In this document: positions 7,791 to 15,712 of the stretch, in pieces | Numbering within the stretch: position 1 is the stretch's first letter | Layout: every line of letters starts with the position of its first letter | The notes under the pieces: model-generated | The model's database searches: none | What the model was told of the DNA's origin: nothing | Seen by the model: only the letters and a program-made list of their open reading frames with translations | DNA from: JAIYDQ01 sp031411055 | Lineage (GTDB): Bacteria; Planctomycetota; Planctomycetia; Pirellulales; Pirellulaceae | DNA length: 23,005 nt | Direction of reading: 5' to 3' | Assembly (NCBI GenBank): GCA_031411055.1 | Contig: JANOAI010000472.1 | Coordinates: 1-23,005 of the forward strand | Made by a program: the position numbers and the translations under genes

Positions 7791-7822
7791 ACCTGCTGAA
7801 TGCTGCAATCGAGCCAGCAGAA

Positions 7823-9295
7823 CTAAGCTGACTTAATGGCAGGGACTTGATGAACGACAAGCAGGTTATGTGTATTGTCGATCAGGCCGGTCCCGGTCAC
7901 GTAAACGACTCGGTCGCCGGGGGACAAGATACCAGTTTGGCAGCCCCAGCGGCTTACCTCATCGAACAGGGCTTCGGGACTTCCCAAACTCTCAACCCCG
8001 TGGGGCATGATTCCCCAAAACAAACACATGCGCCGGAGTATTGCCGGTGAGTCGCTCACGCCAAGCGTCGGGATATAATTGCGTTGCTTCGATTTGACCC
8101 AAGCCGTTCCGCCGGTATGGGATGCAATCACGACAAGCTTGGCATCAATCGTTTCGGCAATCGCCGCGGCACTGTGAGTAACGGCCGACGTAATCGGATG
8201 GACGCGATCGACAACTTTGGCTTTGGCCGATACGCCGACATCTTTAAGCATCCGTTCGGTACAGATCATGATTCGATTCATGGTATCGACCGCATCGATC
8301 GGATATTCTCCAATGGCCGTTTCGCCGCTCAACATACACGCATCGGCGCCATCAAGAATCGCATTCGCCACGTCGCTGGCTTCAGCGCGAGTCGGGCGAC
8401 GATTGTGGTGCATACTCTCTAGCATTTGCGTCGCGACAATGACCGGCTTTACCTTGTCGCGACAGACTTGAATGATTCGCTTTTGGGCAACCGGTGTTTC
8501 AGCGACATCGATTTCGACTCCTAGGTCACCACGGGCAACCATTACGGCATCGGTCGCATCGACGATGGCTTCCAGGTTCTGCAATGCTTCGCGCTTTTCG
8601 ATCTTGGCGACGACCAAAGCTGGGCAGTCCATCGATGCGAGCAAATTCTTGACCGACAAAACGTCTTGAGCGGTGCGCACGAACGACATACTTACAAAGT
8701 CGATTTCGTTTTTGGCTGCCCATAGCGCATTCTCAATATCCTCAGGTCGCATCGCCGAAACACTCAGATTGGTTCCAGGTAGATTGATCCCTTGACGCGA
8801 GCGAATCGTCCCGCCGATAAGGACTTTACAGACGACTCGATCGCGTTCCTTGCGGATGGCTTCGAGAGAGATCGTGCCGTCGGCGAGGAGAATTCGATGG
8901 CCGACATCGAGCTCATCGAGCAACTTGGGATAGGTGCTGACGAGTTGATTCTGTTCCGTCGCTGCTTCGCCTCGCGTGAAGTAAACTTCAGCCCCATTGG
9001 GAACGTCGATGGCGCCATTGGTAACTGCTCCTAACCGAATCTTGGGACCAGCCAAGTCGAGAAGGACTGCAACCGGGAAACCCGTAATCTTGCGAACCTC
9101 TCGAATTTGCTCCAGGCGTCGAGTAAAGTCCGCTTGGGTTCCGTGCGCGGCGTTGATGCGAAAGATATCGACGCCATGATTCACGAGATCGGCAAGTATT
9201 TCGACCGTGTCGCAGGCGGGCCCAACGGTCGCCACAATTTTGGTGCGAGCTTCGGTCAAAAGCGACCGTCCAACCTTGGATTGCAAATCTGCCAT
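7823..9295 (-). CDS. pyk: Pyruvate kinase, predicted potassium-independent type
   Basis: Pyruvate kinase transfers phosphate from phosphoenolpyruvate to ADP, the last step of glycolysis. From the ATG at 9295 the product has 490 residues; an in-frame ATG at 9340 would add 15. Marks are TKIVATVGPACDTVE (18-32), RINAAHGT with Arg46 and Asn48, the catalytic VVAKIEKREA, the metal-binding VMVARGDLGVEI, VIVATQMLESM and the DGADACMLSGETAIGEYP loop, followed by a C-terminal domain ending near VYVTGTGLIDNTHNLLVV. At the monovalent cation site the usual Ser of NFSHG is Ala50, and the usual LDTKGPEIR is LDLAGPKIRLG, placing Leu81 and Lys85 where potassium-dependent enzymes have Thr and Glu. The gene faces the Uma2 gene and diverges from the SDR gene. 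Confidence 0.96.
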   Translation of the reverse strand: MADLQSKVGRSLLTEARTKIVATVGPACDTVEILADLVNHGVDIFRINAAHGTQADFTRRLEQIREVRKITGFPVAVLLDLAGPKIRLGAVTNGAIDVPNGAEVYFTRGEAATEQNQLVSTYPKLLDELDVGHRILLADGTISLEAIRKERDRVVCKVLIGGTIRSRQGINLPGTNLSVSAMRPEDIENALWAAKNEIDFVSMSFVRTAQDVLSVKNLLASMDCPALVVAKIEKREALQNLEAIVDATDAVMVARGDLGVEIDVAETPVAQKRIIQVCRDKVKPVIVATQMLESMHHNRRPTRAEASDVANAILDGADACMLSGETAIGEYPIDAVDTMNRIMICTERMLKDVGVSAKAKVVDRVHPITSAVTHSAAAIAETIDAKLVVIASHTGGTAWVKSKQRNYIPTLGVSDSPAILRRMCLFWGIMPHGVESLGSPEALFDEVSRWGCQTGILSPGDRVVYVTGTGLIDNTHNLLVVHQVPAIKSA

Positions 9296-9368
9296 AATGG
9301 AGCGACCTGAATGAGGAATGAGTAAACTCGTTAGCCTCATTTTTTAACGGATCACAGAGCCTTCGGAT

Positions 9369-10196
9369 ATGGGACGCTGCATGTCGAACTTGGGACAATG
9401 GAAAGATCGCTGGGTTTGTATTGGAGGAGGGACATCCGGCTTTGGTTTGTTGTTGGCTAAGGAATTTGCATTGCGAGGAGCGAAGGTCGCGATTCTTGGC
9501 AGAAATGAGGGGCGAGGCAAAGAGGTAGCCAAAGAATTGCAGAAATTGTCGGAAACCGAAATCCGTTTTTTTTCGGTCGATCTCGCGGATGCTGCGAACG
9601 TGGCGAACTCGGAGTGGAATGCTTGGGCTCAAAGTACGCAATTTGCAGTCGCGGTTGCGGCTGCCGGGCAATCAGACCGGGGCTATGTAACCGCAATCAC
9701 GGATGAAGAGCTTAACCAGCTTTGGCAGGCCAACCTTTTGACCGCGTTGCATTTCAGCCAGACGTGTCTTCCGCGACTCAAAGCCGAATCGGGGACGCTG
9801 GTTCACATCGGTTCGCTGGCAGGTCTCTTGGCCAAGCCAGGGCTTGGTGGTTACGCGATCGTGAAACATGCACTCACCGCCATGAGCCGGCAACTACGAT
9901 TTGAATGGGCCAAAGAAGGAATTCATGTTCTCTTGGTAAGTCCGGGACCCATGCAACGCGATGACCGAAACCAACGCTATAACGAACTTGTTGAAGCAAA
10001 GCATTTACCCGATGAGCTGCGCAAACCTGCAGGCGGAGCCAAGCTCAAACTCATTGAGCCCCGGTGGCTTTGCCGTCGGATTATTCAAGCTATTGAGCGC
10101 CGCGAGAAAGAGTTAGTCGTACCAAGCAAAGCCAAATGGCTAGCCGGGCTCGGCAATCTCTTTCCGAGTTGGTTTGATCGGTTTTTGAAAAGTTGA
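9369..10196 (+). CDS. Short-chain dehydrogenase/reductase (SDR) family protein
   Basis: This is an NAD(P)-dependent oxidoreductase of the classical SDR type, substrate unknown. The 275-residue product has the Rossmann dinucleotide motif GGGTSGFG (residues 19-26), an acidic VDLAD at 70-74 for adenine binding, AAAG (97-100) in place of the usual NNAG, Asn122, and the catalytic Ser149 with Tyr162-x3-Lys166 in GSLAGLLAKPGLGGYAIVK. VSPGPM follows at the cofactor loop. The C-terminal part has an RRIIQAIERREKELVVPSK segment typical of SDRs related to DltE or DHRS7-like proteins, ending in a hydrophobic, possibly membrane-associated tail. The start could be the ATG at 9369 or that at 9381. It diverges from pyk across a very short gap. 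Confidence 0.88.
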   Translation: MGRCMSNLGQWKDRWVCIGGGTSGFGLLLAKEFALRGAKVAILGRNEGRGKEVAKELQKLSETEIRFFSVDLADAANVANSEWNAWAQSTQFAVAVAAAGQSDRGYVTAITDEELNQLWQANLLTALHFSQTCLPRLKAESGTLVHIGSLAGLLAKPGLGGYAIVKHALTAMSRQLRFEWAKEGIHVLLVSPGPMQRDDRNQRYNELVEAKHLPDELRKPAGGAKLKLIEPRWLCRRIIQAIERREKELVVPSKAKWLAGLGNLFPSWFDRFLKS

Positions 10197-10308
10197 TCGG
10201 TACAAAGCTGACCAGTACAACGCCATCGGAGCCGTTAATTTAAGATCGCGTAACGCAAGCGAGCGGTCAAGCAAGAAGTCATCGTATGCTACTCGCTGAT
10301 TGTTCGAC

Positions 10309-11760
10309 TTACCCTGCACCATGGGCTGAAGCCCGAATGGCGGCGATTTTCGGAGCCTCTTCACGGACTTTATAGAATTCATCCAACGGAAAGCAGCCAC
10401 TGACCATCCCATTCCGCGGGCCAGTTGTACAGTCGCTGAAGGTGCGGCAGATTTTCTTTCGAACCAAGGAATTGCCGGCAAGTACATCACGAGGCAAGTC
10501 TGGATATGACAGGACCATTCGCCCAAGCCCAACGGCATCGATCATGCCTTGGTCGACAACCGCCTGTGCTACGTTCGGCAAAAATTCTTGAAGATAAGAA
10601 TAAGCACTCCCGATCATTGGAAGTCCTGGGACCGCTTGCTTGCATTGATGTGCAACGGCAATCTGTCGCGCAACGCCGACCAACGGGTCCTCCGGTGGCA
10701 AGTAGCCGTCGCTCGGCGGAAACATCGCTGGTCGTTGTATATGAGGATTGTAGTACGGACTTCCAACACTCAAATTCACCGCCGCAACGCCCCAGGACTT
10801 CAAATCCTGAAGGAACCGAATCGGTTCGGCTAAATCCATCTTGAGCGGATCATGTGGATCGAGCCCAAAGCCGCAAAAATACGGGAGAAGATGTTCGTAT
10901 GCCATCGGCTCGCCATGCTTCTCGCCCATCTGATACGGCGGCCGATCAAATACGCTGAGGCGAACACCGATTTCTAACTCCGGCACGTCACGCTGGATGG
11001 CTTGGATGATATTGCGATGAATGCGAGTGCGTCCTTCGTAGTCGCCGCCGTACTTTCCGGGACGCGAATGTGCCGAAAGGAATTCGTGTAGCAAATACCC
11101 GTGACAGGATTTCACGTCGACAAAATCAAAGCCCGCGTCGCGCGCGACTTTGGCTCCAGCTACATACTCGCCAATCAAATCGTCAAGCTGTCCATCGGTC
11201 CAAACCACCGAAGCATCCGTCGGATCAATTTGAAATTTTTCATCGAGCAAAGGATGGTGGTACGCGATTCGCGATTCCCATTGTTTTGAATGAGGTCGCG
11301 AGAATCGGCCACTATGCGTCAATTGAAGTCCAATGACTAAACCTTCATCACTCCCCATGGCTGGACGATGCGATGCGAGCAGCGTTTTTCGAAGCAGCGT
11401 AAGCCCTTCGAGGTTACTCGCCAGCGCCACGGTTTGATTTGGGTTGGCCTTACCATCATGGCGCACAGCAGCCGCTTCACCACCCCAAATTAACTTGGCT
11501 CCACTTTCGCCAAAACGAAGCCAACGGCGTAGGGTGAGATCCGACGGGGTACCATCGCGATTGGCATCCCAACCTTCCATCGGATGAATGCACCATCGAT
11601 TGCCAACCGTTCGTTTTCCGAAAGCAAACGCTTGTGCGAGAGGAGAATCTTGAGCGGCCGCAAGAACGACATCATCACACGGAATGTCAATGTCGAGCTC
11701 AAGCAGACGTTGTCGAAAACGATCGGTGGTCTTGAGCTGAGCTACTTTCGGGAACGACAT
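10309..11760 (-). CDS. Old Yellow Enzyme-family NADH:flavin oxidoreductase
   Basis: The family comprises FMN-binding TIM-barrel enzymes that reduce activated alkenes with NAD(P)H. The 483-residue product shows GNRWCIHPMEGWD (53-65), GLQLTHSGRFSRP (144-156), the HGYLLHEFLSAHSRPGKYGG active-site and phosphate segment from 220, and DAVGLGRMVLSYPD near the C-terminal phosphate site. The usual His-x-x-His pair of YqjM-type enzymes reads KSCH here (217-220), so the first His is Lys. The C-terminal tail has three cysteines (438, 444, 456) in CRTFSDCTTGPRNGMVSGC, one short of the four that bind an iron-sulfur cluster in dienoyl-CoA reductases. The first 62 bases overlap the end of the methyltransferase gene. 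The substrate is unknown. Confidence 0.9.
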   Translation of the reverse strand: MSFPKVAQLKTTDRFRQRLLELDIDIPCDDVVLAAAQDSPLAQAFAFGKRTVGNRWCIHPMEGWDANRDGTPSDLTLRRWLRFGESGAKLIWGGEAAAVRHDGKANPNQTVALASNLEGLTLLRKTLLASHRPAMGSDEGLVIGLQLTHSGRFSRPHSKQWESRIAYHHPLLDEKFQIDPTDASVVWTDGQLDDLIGEYVAGAKVARDAGFDFVDVKSCHGYLLHEFLSAHSRPGKYGGDYEGRTRIHRNIIQAIQRDVPELEIGVRLSVFDRPPYQMGEKHGEPMAYEHLLPYFCGFGLDPHDPLKMDLAEPIRFLQDLKSWGVAAVNLSVGSPYYNPHIQRPAMFPPSDGYLPPEDPLVGVARQIAVAHQCKQAVPGLPMIGSAYSYLQEFLPNVAQAVVDQGMIDAVGLGRMVLSYPDLPRDVLAGNSLVRKKICRTFSDCTTGPRNGMVSGCFPLDEFYKVREEAPKIAAIRASAHGAG

Positions 11761-12427
11761 CTTCTTCTTGTTTTCCTAAAGGTCTTCTTACGGCGATGTA
11801 ACTCTTCGTAAATATACCTAAGAAACTTTCTCGTAGAATTTCGCAGCCAGGAAAGAGCGATTGAAATTCTTTGAAACTTAAAAGGCGAATTTCCGCGATC
11901 ACTTCGTCGACGCGTTGCTGTGAGGGACGCTCCATCCAGCCCCAAATGGTAACCCATCGCACGAGTTTTCGACGCAAAGGGATCGGGACCCAATGGATGA
12001 ATGGAGCAATGTAGTGCGGCTCGATGAAGAACTCGCGAGCCGGTGTTTGTACCCAAAGTGCTTTGCCAACTCGGTCAGCTTCTTTGGCAAATTTAACTTG
12101 GTTTTCCCACGTTTGAACGTGCTCAATCACACTATTGGAAAAGACGAGATCGTACGATTTATCTTTGAAGTCGAGATCGAGCGCGTTTCCGTATCCGATT
12201 CGCATCCACGGTCGGCTTACGATCGGCGTCAGCGAACTTCGATCGCCTTCGACATTCACGATATCGAGCAGCTTTACTTTCTGGCTAAGTTCGTTCCAGA
12301 AAGAGACTCGACCACCCACGTCCAGAATTTGAACCTGCTCTGATAACTGCATCTGATCCAAGAACCAAGCCATTCTTTTCCGACGAAAGATCGGCGAAAT
12401 GACTTGAAAGATTGACAGGATATTCAT
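11699..12427 (-). CDS. Class I SAM-dependent methyltransferase
   Basis: The 242-residue product has the methyltransferase 11 pattern: motif I ILDVGGRVSFW (about residues 36-46), an acidic strand-2 end in VNVEGD, and the YDLVFSNSVIEHV segment typical of this fold, followed by a WVQTPAREFFIEPHYIAPFIHW stretch resembling methyltransferases that act on lipids or sugars. A basic, hydrophobic region (HWVPIPLRRKLVRWVTIWGW) may touch membranes. The ATG at 12427 is preferred to an in-frame TTG at 12448. The stop codon lies 62 bases inside the following oxidoreductase gene, so the two are probably co-transcribed and translationally coupled. The substrate cannot be told from sequence. Confidence 0.85.
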   Translation of the reverse strand: MNILSIFQVISPIFRRKRMAWFLDQMQLSEQVQILDVGGRVSFWNELSQKVKLLDIVNVEGDRSSLTPIVSRPWMRIGYGNALDLDFKDKSYDLVFSNSVIEHVQTWENQVKFAKEADRVGKALWVQTPAREFFIEPHYIAPFIHWVPIPLRRKLVRWVTIWGWMERPSQQRVDEVIAEIRLLSFKEFQSLFPGCEILRESFLGIFTKSYIAVRRPLGKQEEDVVPESSSAQDHRSFSTTSA

Positions 12428-12673
12428 GAAGCATTGCGAACAAGACAAAAAACAACGTGTGAGACCGCAAGCTAGATGGTAACTACTGCTTATGGCTACC
12501 TCTAGTTAGTTCTTTTAGAACGCCTCGCATTTTCCTGTTTTTCCTCGAATCCGAGGGGTTTCGATGGGATTATGGACACGCCGCGTTGCTTCAGTCGCCT
12601 GCCCCAGTACCAAAATCCGATCGTGTCATACTGTTCAAAAAGAGGTCTCTTTCCCAAACTGACGAATCCAAGC

Positions 12674-13828
12674 TTAGCCGACACGGACAAGCTTGGTAAC
12701 GCGACCGGTGGCCACCCACTCAACGACAAAAATATTGTTGTCGTGATCGAAACAAGCGTCATGCGGATGGACAAAGCGACCAGGAATCCATTCCGGCCGT
12801 TTGCGACGCATGGCAAAACTATCGGCCAAAACGAGTTCTCTCCATTCGGGGTCGTCTCCAAGGTGAACGATCGGTTCGTTATCCAACCCCATTATCGTGA
12901 CGCGAGCATGTAAATCAGGGACGAGAAGGAGATTGCCCTTCGTATCGATATCGGCAGGGAACAAAAAACCTTCTTGTGTTCGAACATGCTTGTCGTTCAT
13001 ATCAAACCACTGAAGTCGTTTGTTCGCCCGATCAGCAACAACAAGTTTCGGAACACCATCGCGATCGTCAAGCCATTGTCCGTGCGGCGTGTTGAACTTG
13101 CCATTCGCTTCGCCGGGACCACCAAAAGCATGAACGAATTTATCATCTTTGTCATAGTGAAAGAGATAGCCGCTTCCATAGCCATCGCCCAAATAATAGC
13201 CACCGTCCGGACGGAACGAGGTATTCGTTGGTCGGTATTTCAATTCGGGATGCTTATCCCACACCTGCGAGTCCGCATTGAGTTGGTCCTTACCTTTCTG
13301 CCAAACAATCTCCCCTTTGAGATTCATCTTGGTGAAAGACATGGCTGCATTGGCTGGCGAGAGATACAAAAACTCTTCATTGCCCTCAAGACGAATATCA
13401 ATTCCGTGACCGCTCGATACCGTTTCTGGCTTCCCTTTCGTGCTCTTCTTGGTAGCTAGTTCCGGGGCCATGGAACGAACAAACTTACCGCCTGCATCGA
13501 ATACAAAAAGCGAGCCCGGGGTTCCCGTGTGCGTGATATAGATCAACCCTTCGCGATCAATCGTTACGCCATGTGACGAATTCCCATAATTGTGGTCGCT
13601 TGGCAGACTATCATTGCCCCAGTCGTGATGACACTCGTAGGTGTGTTCGCCACTTCCAACGCGAGGGAGCCTACTCCCTGATTTGTCTGTCGCATTGAGA
13701 ATAAGGGGCGAGGCAGCGGCAACAGCCACCGAACTCGCCGCGGCCTTTAAAAAGCCGCGACGTTCGATCGAGTCGCTATCCGAAGAAACGGCCTTTGGGG
13801 AAGAAGAAATCTTTGATTCAAGAGACAT
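12674..13828 (-). CDS. Tat-exported NHL-type beta-propeller protein (peptidyl-alpha-hydroxyglycine lyase-like)
   Basis: The N-terminus has a twin-arginine signal, IERRGFLKAAASSVAVAAAS, so a folded protein is predicted to leave the cytoplasm. The mature part is a six-bladed NHL-like propeller: repeated blades include GVTIDREGLIYITHTGTPG, GQWLDDRDGVPKLVVADRANKRLQWFD and HPHDACFDHDNNIFVVEW. The overall pattern resembles the lyase (PAL) domain of peptidylglycine alpha-amidating enzymes, and planctomycete members are often annotated that way. Amidating activity is not established for such bacterial proteins. The ATG at 13828 puts the RR pair at residues 23-24; an ATG at 13882 would add 18 residues. 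It follows the HTH membrane protein gene by 36-90 bases on the same strand and may share its transcript. Confidence 0.78.
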   Translation of the reverse strand: MSLESKISSSPKAVSSDSDSIERRGFLKAAASSVAVAAASPLILNATDKSGSRLPRVGSGEHTYECHHDWGNDSLPSDHNYGNSSHGVTIDREGLIYITHTGTPGSLFVFDAGGKFVRSMAPELATKKSTKGKPETVSSGHGIDIRLEGNEEFLYLSPANAAMSFTKMNLKGEIVWQKGKDQLNADSQVWDKHPELKYRPTNTSFRPDGGYYLGDGYGSGYLFHYDKDDKFVHAFGGPGEANGKFNTPHGQWLDDRDGVPKLVVADRANKRLQWFDMNDKHVRTQEGFLFPADIDTKGNLLLVPDLHARVTIMGLDNEPIVHLGDDPEWRELVLADSFAMRRKRPEWIPGRFVHPHDACFDHDNNIFVVEWVATGRVTKLVRVG

Positions 13829-13918
13829 TGGCAGGCTCGCATTGAGTTCGGTGAGGAGCAAAGACCCCTCATCGTGACGCATTGGCCTACAAGAATCAAG
13901 AACGGTAAATGATCGGTG

Positions 13919-15319
13919 CTAAGATTCCATACCGAGCGATTTGATGATCATGTCGGTGAACCAGCTGGTGACGTTGGAATCGGTGGCACTCCATGACCAC
14001 ATGTTTCGAACGATATCGGTAACTAATAAACCCGATAAACCAAGAACCAGAACGATCGTGAGAAGGGTTAATACTTCCCAAGTTGCCAATGGAACATCGG
14101 GAGAGCCGCCGCGATAGGCTGCGGCTCCGGCCGCTGTACCGGCGGCGGCGCCTGCCATACCAAGGCCGTCATCGAGAAAGCCACCGTCGGCTCCACCACC
14201 AAAATCGTCGGTCGGAAAGCCACCACCGAGTTCGGTCGAGTCTTCAATCTCGATGACTTGCGAACCGCTATCTTCGTCGGTTTCTAAACCATCCGAAGGC
14301 GATAGCTGAAAATCTTCGCCAGCAGTCCCAAAGTCGATTCCGCTAAAACCACCAGAACCGCCATCGGAACCAACATCACTGCCACTACCTCCAGCTTCGC
14401 TTCCGACCGCGCTGCCAAGGTCGAGACCAGAGATGCCTGCTCCTTCGAGGTCCAGCGGTTCATCATCTTCTAATGAGAGTCCACTATCCGATGGAGCCAT
14501 CAAGTTAATGCCACTATCGGCGCTCAGCGCAAGATCGCTTCCACTACTTAAGACAAGGTCGTCATCATCATCTTTGGAGAGCTTAAGATCATCACCCAGG
14601 TCGAGGTCGTCATCGCTATCGCCAATTATCAAGTCAGGCGAGCCACCCTTTTCCTGCGACTGCAATTTGGGGTCCGATCCACCAACGACATCGGAATCAG
14701 CCGACGCCTTGGATCCATTTTTAGGACTCGGAGTTGAACCTTCATCAGCCAGATTCAATTCGCTCCCCATGCCAAGACTCAAATCGCTCCCCGTTCCAAA
14801 ACTTAATTCGCTCCCCAGACCAAGACTCACTTGGCTCCCCGACCCTAGCGACAGCGAACTGGCATCGACTTCCATTTCGTCGTCACCTTCGAGCCGCAAC
14901 TCATCATCATCTTTATCTTTGGATTTTGCAGGCGGGTTGTTTCGGTTCACAAGTCGCAGTCCACTGCCACTACTCGGATCTGGAACGAGTGCCACATCGC
15001 TTCCCAATCCAAGCTCATCACCTAACTGGAGATCACTGGAACTGGGCGAATTCTTTTTCTCATCACTCCCAAGGACGATTCCACTTTTAGACGAACCCCC
15101 TGGTCGCTCGGAAACAAGAATCGAGGAACCGCCAGCATCATCGTCGAGGACATCGCCCGAAAGCTCTTGCCGGACGCGATCAATTTCGTCGGATTTGAAT
15201 TTCCAGCTAGTGCCGTCTCGAAAGCCGAAGATTTCACCTCGCGATCGCATTTCGATCAGTTCGTTTGCCGGCAGACCAAGGAGTTTGGCGGCTTCATCCA
15301 AGGAAACGTAGTTGGCCAT
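13919..15319 (-). CDS. Membrane-anchored helix-turn-helix protein with acidic low-complexity linker
   Basis: I do not recognise a named gene. The 466-residue product has three parts. Residues 1-50 form an excisionase/MerR-like HTH: YVSLDEAAKLLGLPANELIE, then RGEIFGFRDGTSWKFKSDEID. Residues about 55-405 are a Ser/Gly/Asp-rich acidic region with repeated GSELSLG and DDLDLGDD-like pieces and an Ala-rich end. A single strong transmembrane segment follows at about 417-438 (VLTLLTIVLVLGLSGLLV), then a short tail. With the HTH in the cytoplasm, the tail would lie outside. A 24-bp tandem repeat encodes part of the linker. Proteins of this layout are, to my knowledge, seen in planctomycetes without a known role. 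It could be a membrane-tethered regulator, or the HTH fold may bind protein instead of DNA. Confidence 0.8.
   Translation of the reverse strand: MANYVSLDEAAKLLGLPANELIEMRSRGEIFGFRDGTSWKFKSDEIDRVRQELSGDVLDDDAGGSSILVSERPGGSSKSGIVLGSDEKKNSPSSSDLQLGDELGLGSDVALVPDPSSGSGLRLVNRNNPPAKSKDKDDDELRLEGDDEMEVDASSLSLGSGSQVSLGLGSELSFGTGSDLSLGMGSELNLADEGSTPSPKNGSKASADSDVVGGSDPKLQSQEKGGSPDLIIGDSDDDLDLGDDLKLSKDDDDDLVLSSGSDLALSADSGINLMAPSDSGLSLEDDEPLDLEGAGISGLDLGSAVGSEAGGSGSDVGSDGGSGGFSGIDFGTAGEDFQLSPSDGLETDEDSGSQVIEIEDSTELGGGFPTDDFGGGADGGFLDDGLGMAGAAAGTAAGAAAYRGGSPDVPLATWEVLTLLTIVLVLGLSGLLVTDIVRNMWSWSATDSNVTSWFTDMIIKSLGMES
14761..14856. repeat. 24-bp in-frame tandem repeat, four units
   Basis: Four 24-base units run without gaps at 14761-14784, 14785-14808, 14809-14832 and 14833-14856. 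The first three begin CGCTCCCC on the plus strand and the fourth GGCTCCCC, each followed by a diverged ACCAAGACTC-like half. Because the unit is a multiple of three, it encodes an 8-residue repeat (GSELSLG-type) in the acidic linker of the HTH membrane protein, about residues 155-187. It is coding expansion, not a CRISPR. Confidence 0.85.
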
Positions 15320-15712
15320 AACAGTTTCGCGAATACTTCGCTGTGCGGATGGTGAAGAGGAGAAAATGGTTAAAAGTGAATCGCGACGAGCCGCATCCAG
15401 TAAATGGAGACTTCGCAGTCCGTCTCAAGACTAGTCGACATTTCTGAAGATTCTAGCGTTCTGCATCCCCAGAAAGACTCAGCTATTCGTGATTCGCCGG
15501 AAAAATCGGAACCTGGGGACCTTTTCGGAGGTCGAATTCGTCCGTTTCGGCCCTGAGATCGTTCCACTTTTGCATTTCTTGTCTGCTTTCCAGCCTAAAA
15601 CCAGTGACGCTCCACTAGCGTTTCAGGCTCCATTCGATCGAAAAACAGGGGTGAAAAAGTGAGACGAATTCTCGGGGCCAATTGAGTCGCCATCTGGCAC
15701 TCCGACTCAATT
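15320..15712. other. Intergenic region between two minus-strand genes
   Basis: This 393-base gap separates the end of the GH38-like gene from the start of the HTH membrane protein gene. It should hold the terminator of the former (hairpin listed at 15680-15712) and the promoter of the latter. An imperfect hairpin with arms GCCTAAAAC and GTTTCAGGC lies at 15593-15628. A small minus-strand frame at 15370-15567 starts with GTG and resembles no known protein. I see no convincing gene or RNA here. Confidence 0.5.
15680..15712 (-). terminator. Stem-loop directly after the GH38-like gene
   Basis: A perfect 10-base inverted repeat, AATTGAGTCG (15680-15689) and CGACTCAATT (15703-15712), begins at the first base after the stop codon of the 977-residue gene. 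The loop can form a further GCCA/TGGC pairing. There is no U-run afterwards on the minus strand, so it may be an RNA-stabilising 3' hairpin instead of an intrinsic terminator. Confidence 0.45.

Noticed and set aside
7791..7822. CTGCTG/CAGCAG inverted repeat between the convergent Uma2 and pyk genes
   Set aside because: The six-base arms are too short and partly simple-repeat-like to call a terminator.
8988..9671. Minus-strand open frame spanning the pyk start and the SDR gene start
   Set aside because: It runs across two well-supported genes in the wrong frame or strand, and its protein has no recognisable pattern.
12449..12673. Short hairpins such as CCTCG-AATC-CGAGG as terminators
   Set aside because: The stems are only five base pairs without a clear U-run, which is expected by chance in 225 bases.
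14761..14856. Regular 24-bp repeats as a possible CRISPR array
   Set aside because: The units are directly adjacent without spacers, are diverged, and encode an in-frame peptide repeat. No cas gene is present.
14433..15311. Plus-strand open frame of 292 codons, Ser/Pro/Leu-rich
   Set aside because: It is the antisense image of the acidic Ser/Gly/Asp linker gene. Low-complexity coding DNA often leaves the reverse frame open.
15370..15567. Possible 65-residue minus-strand gene between the GH38-like and HTH genes
   Set aside because: It has a GTG start with no ribosome binding site, an ordinary intergenic composition and no similarity that I can recognise.
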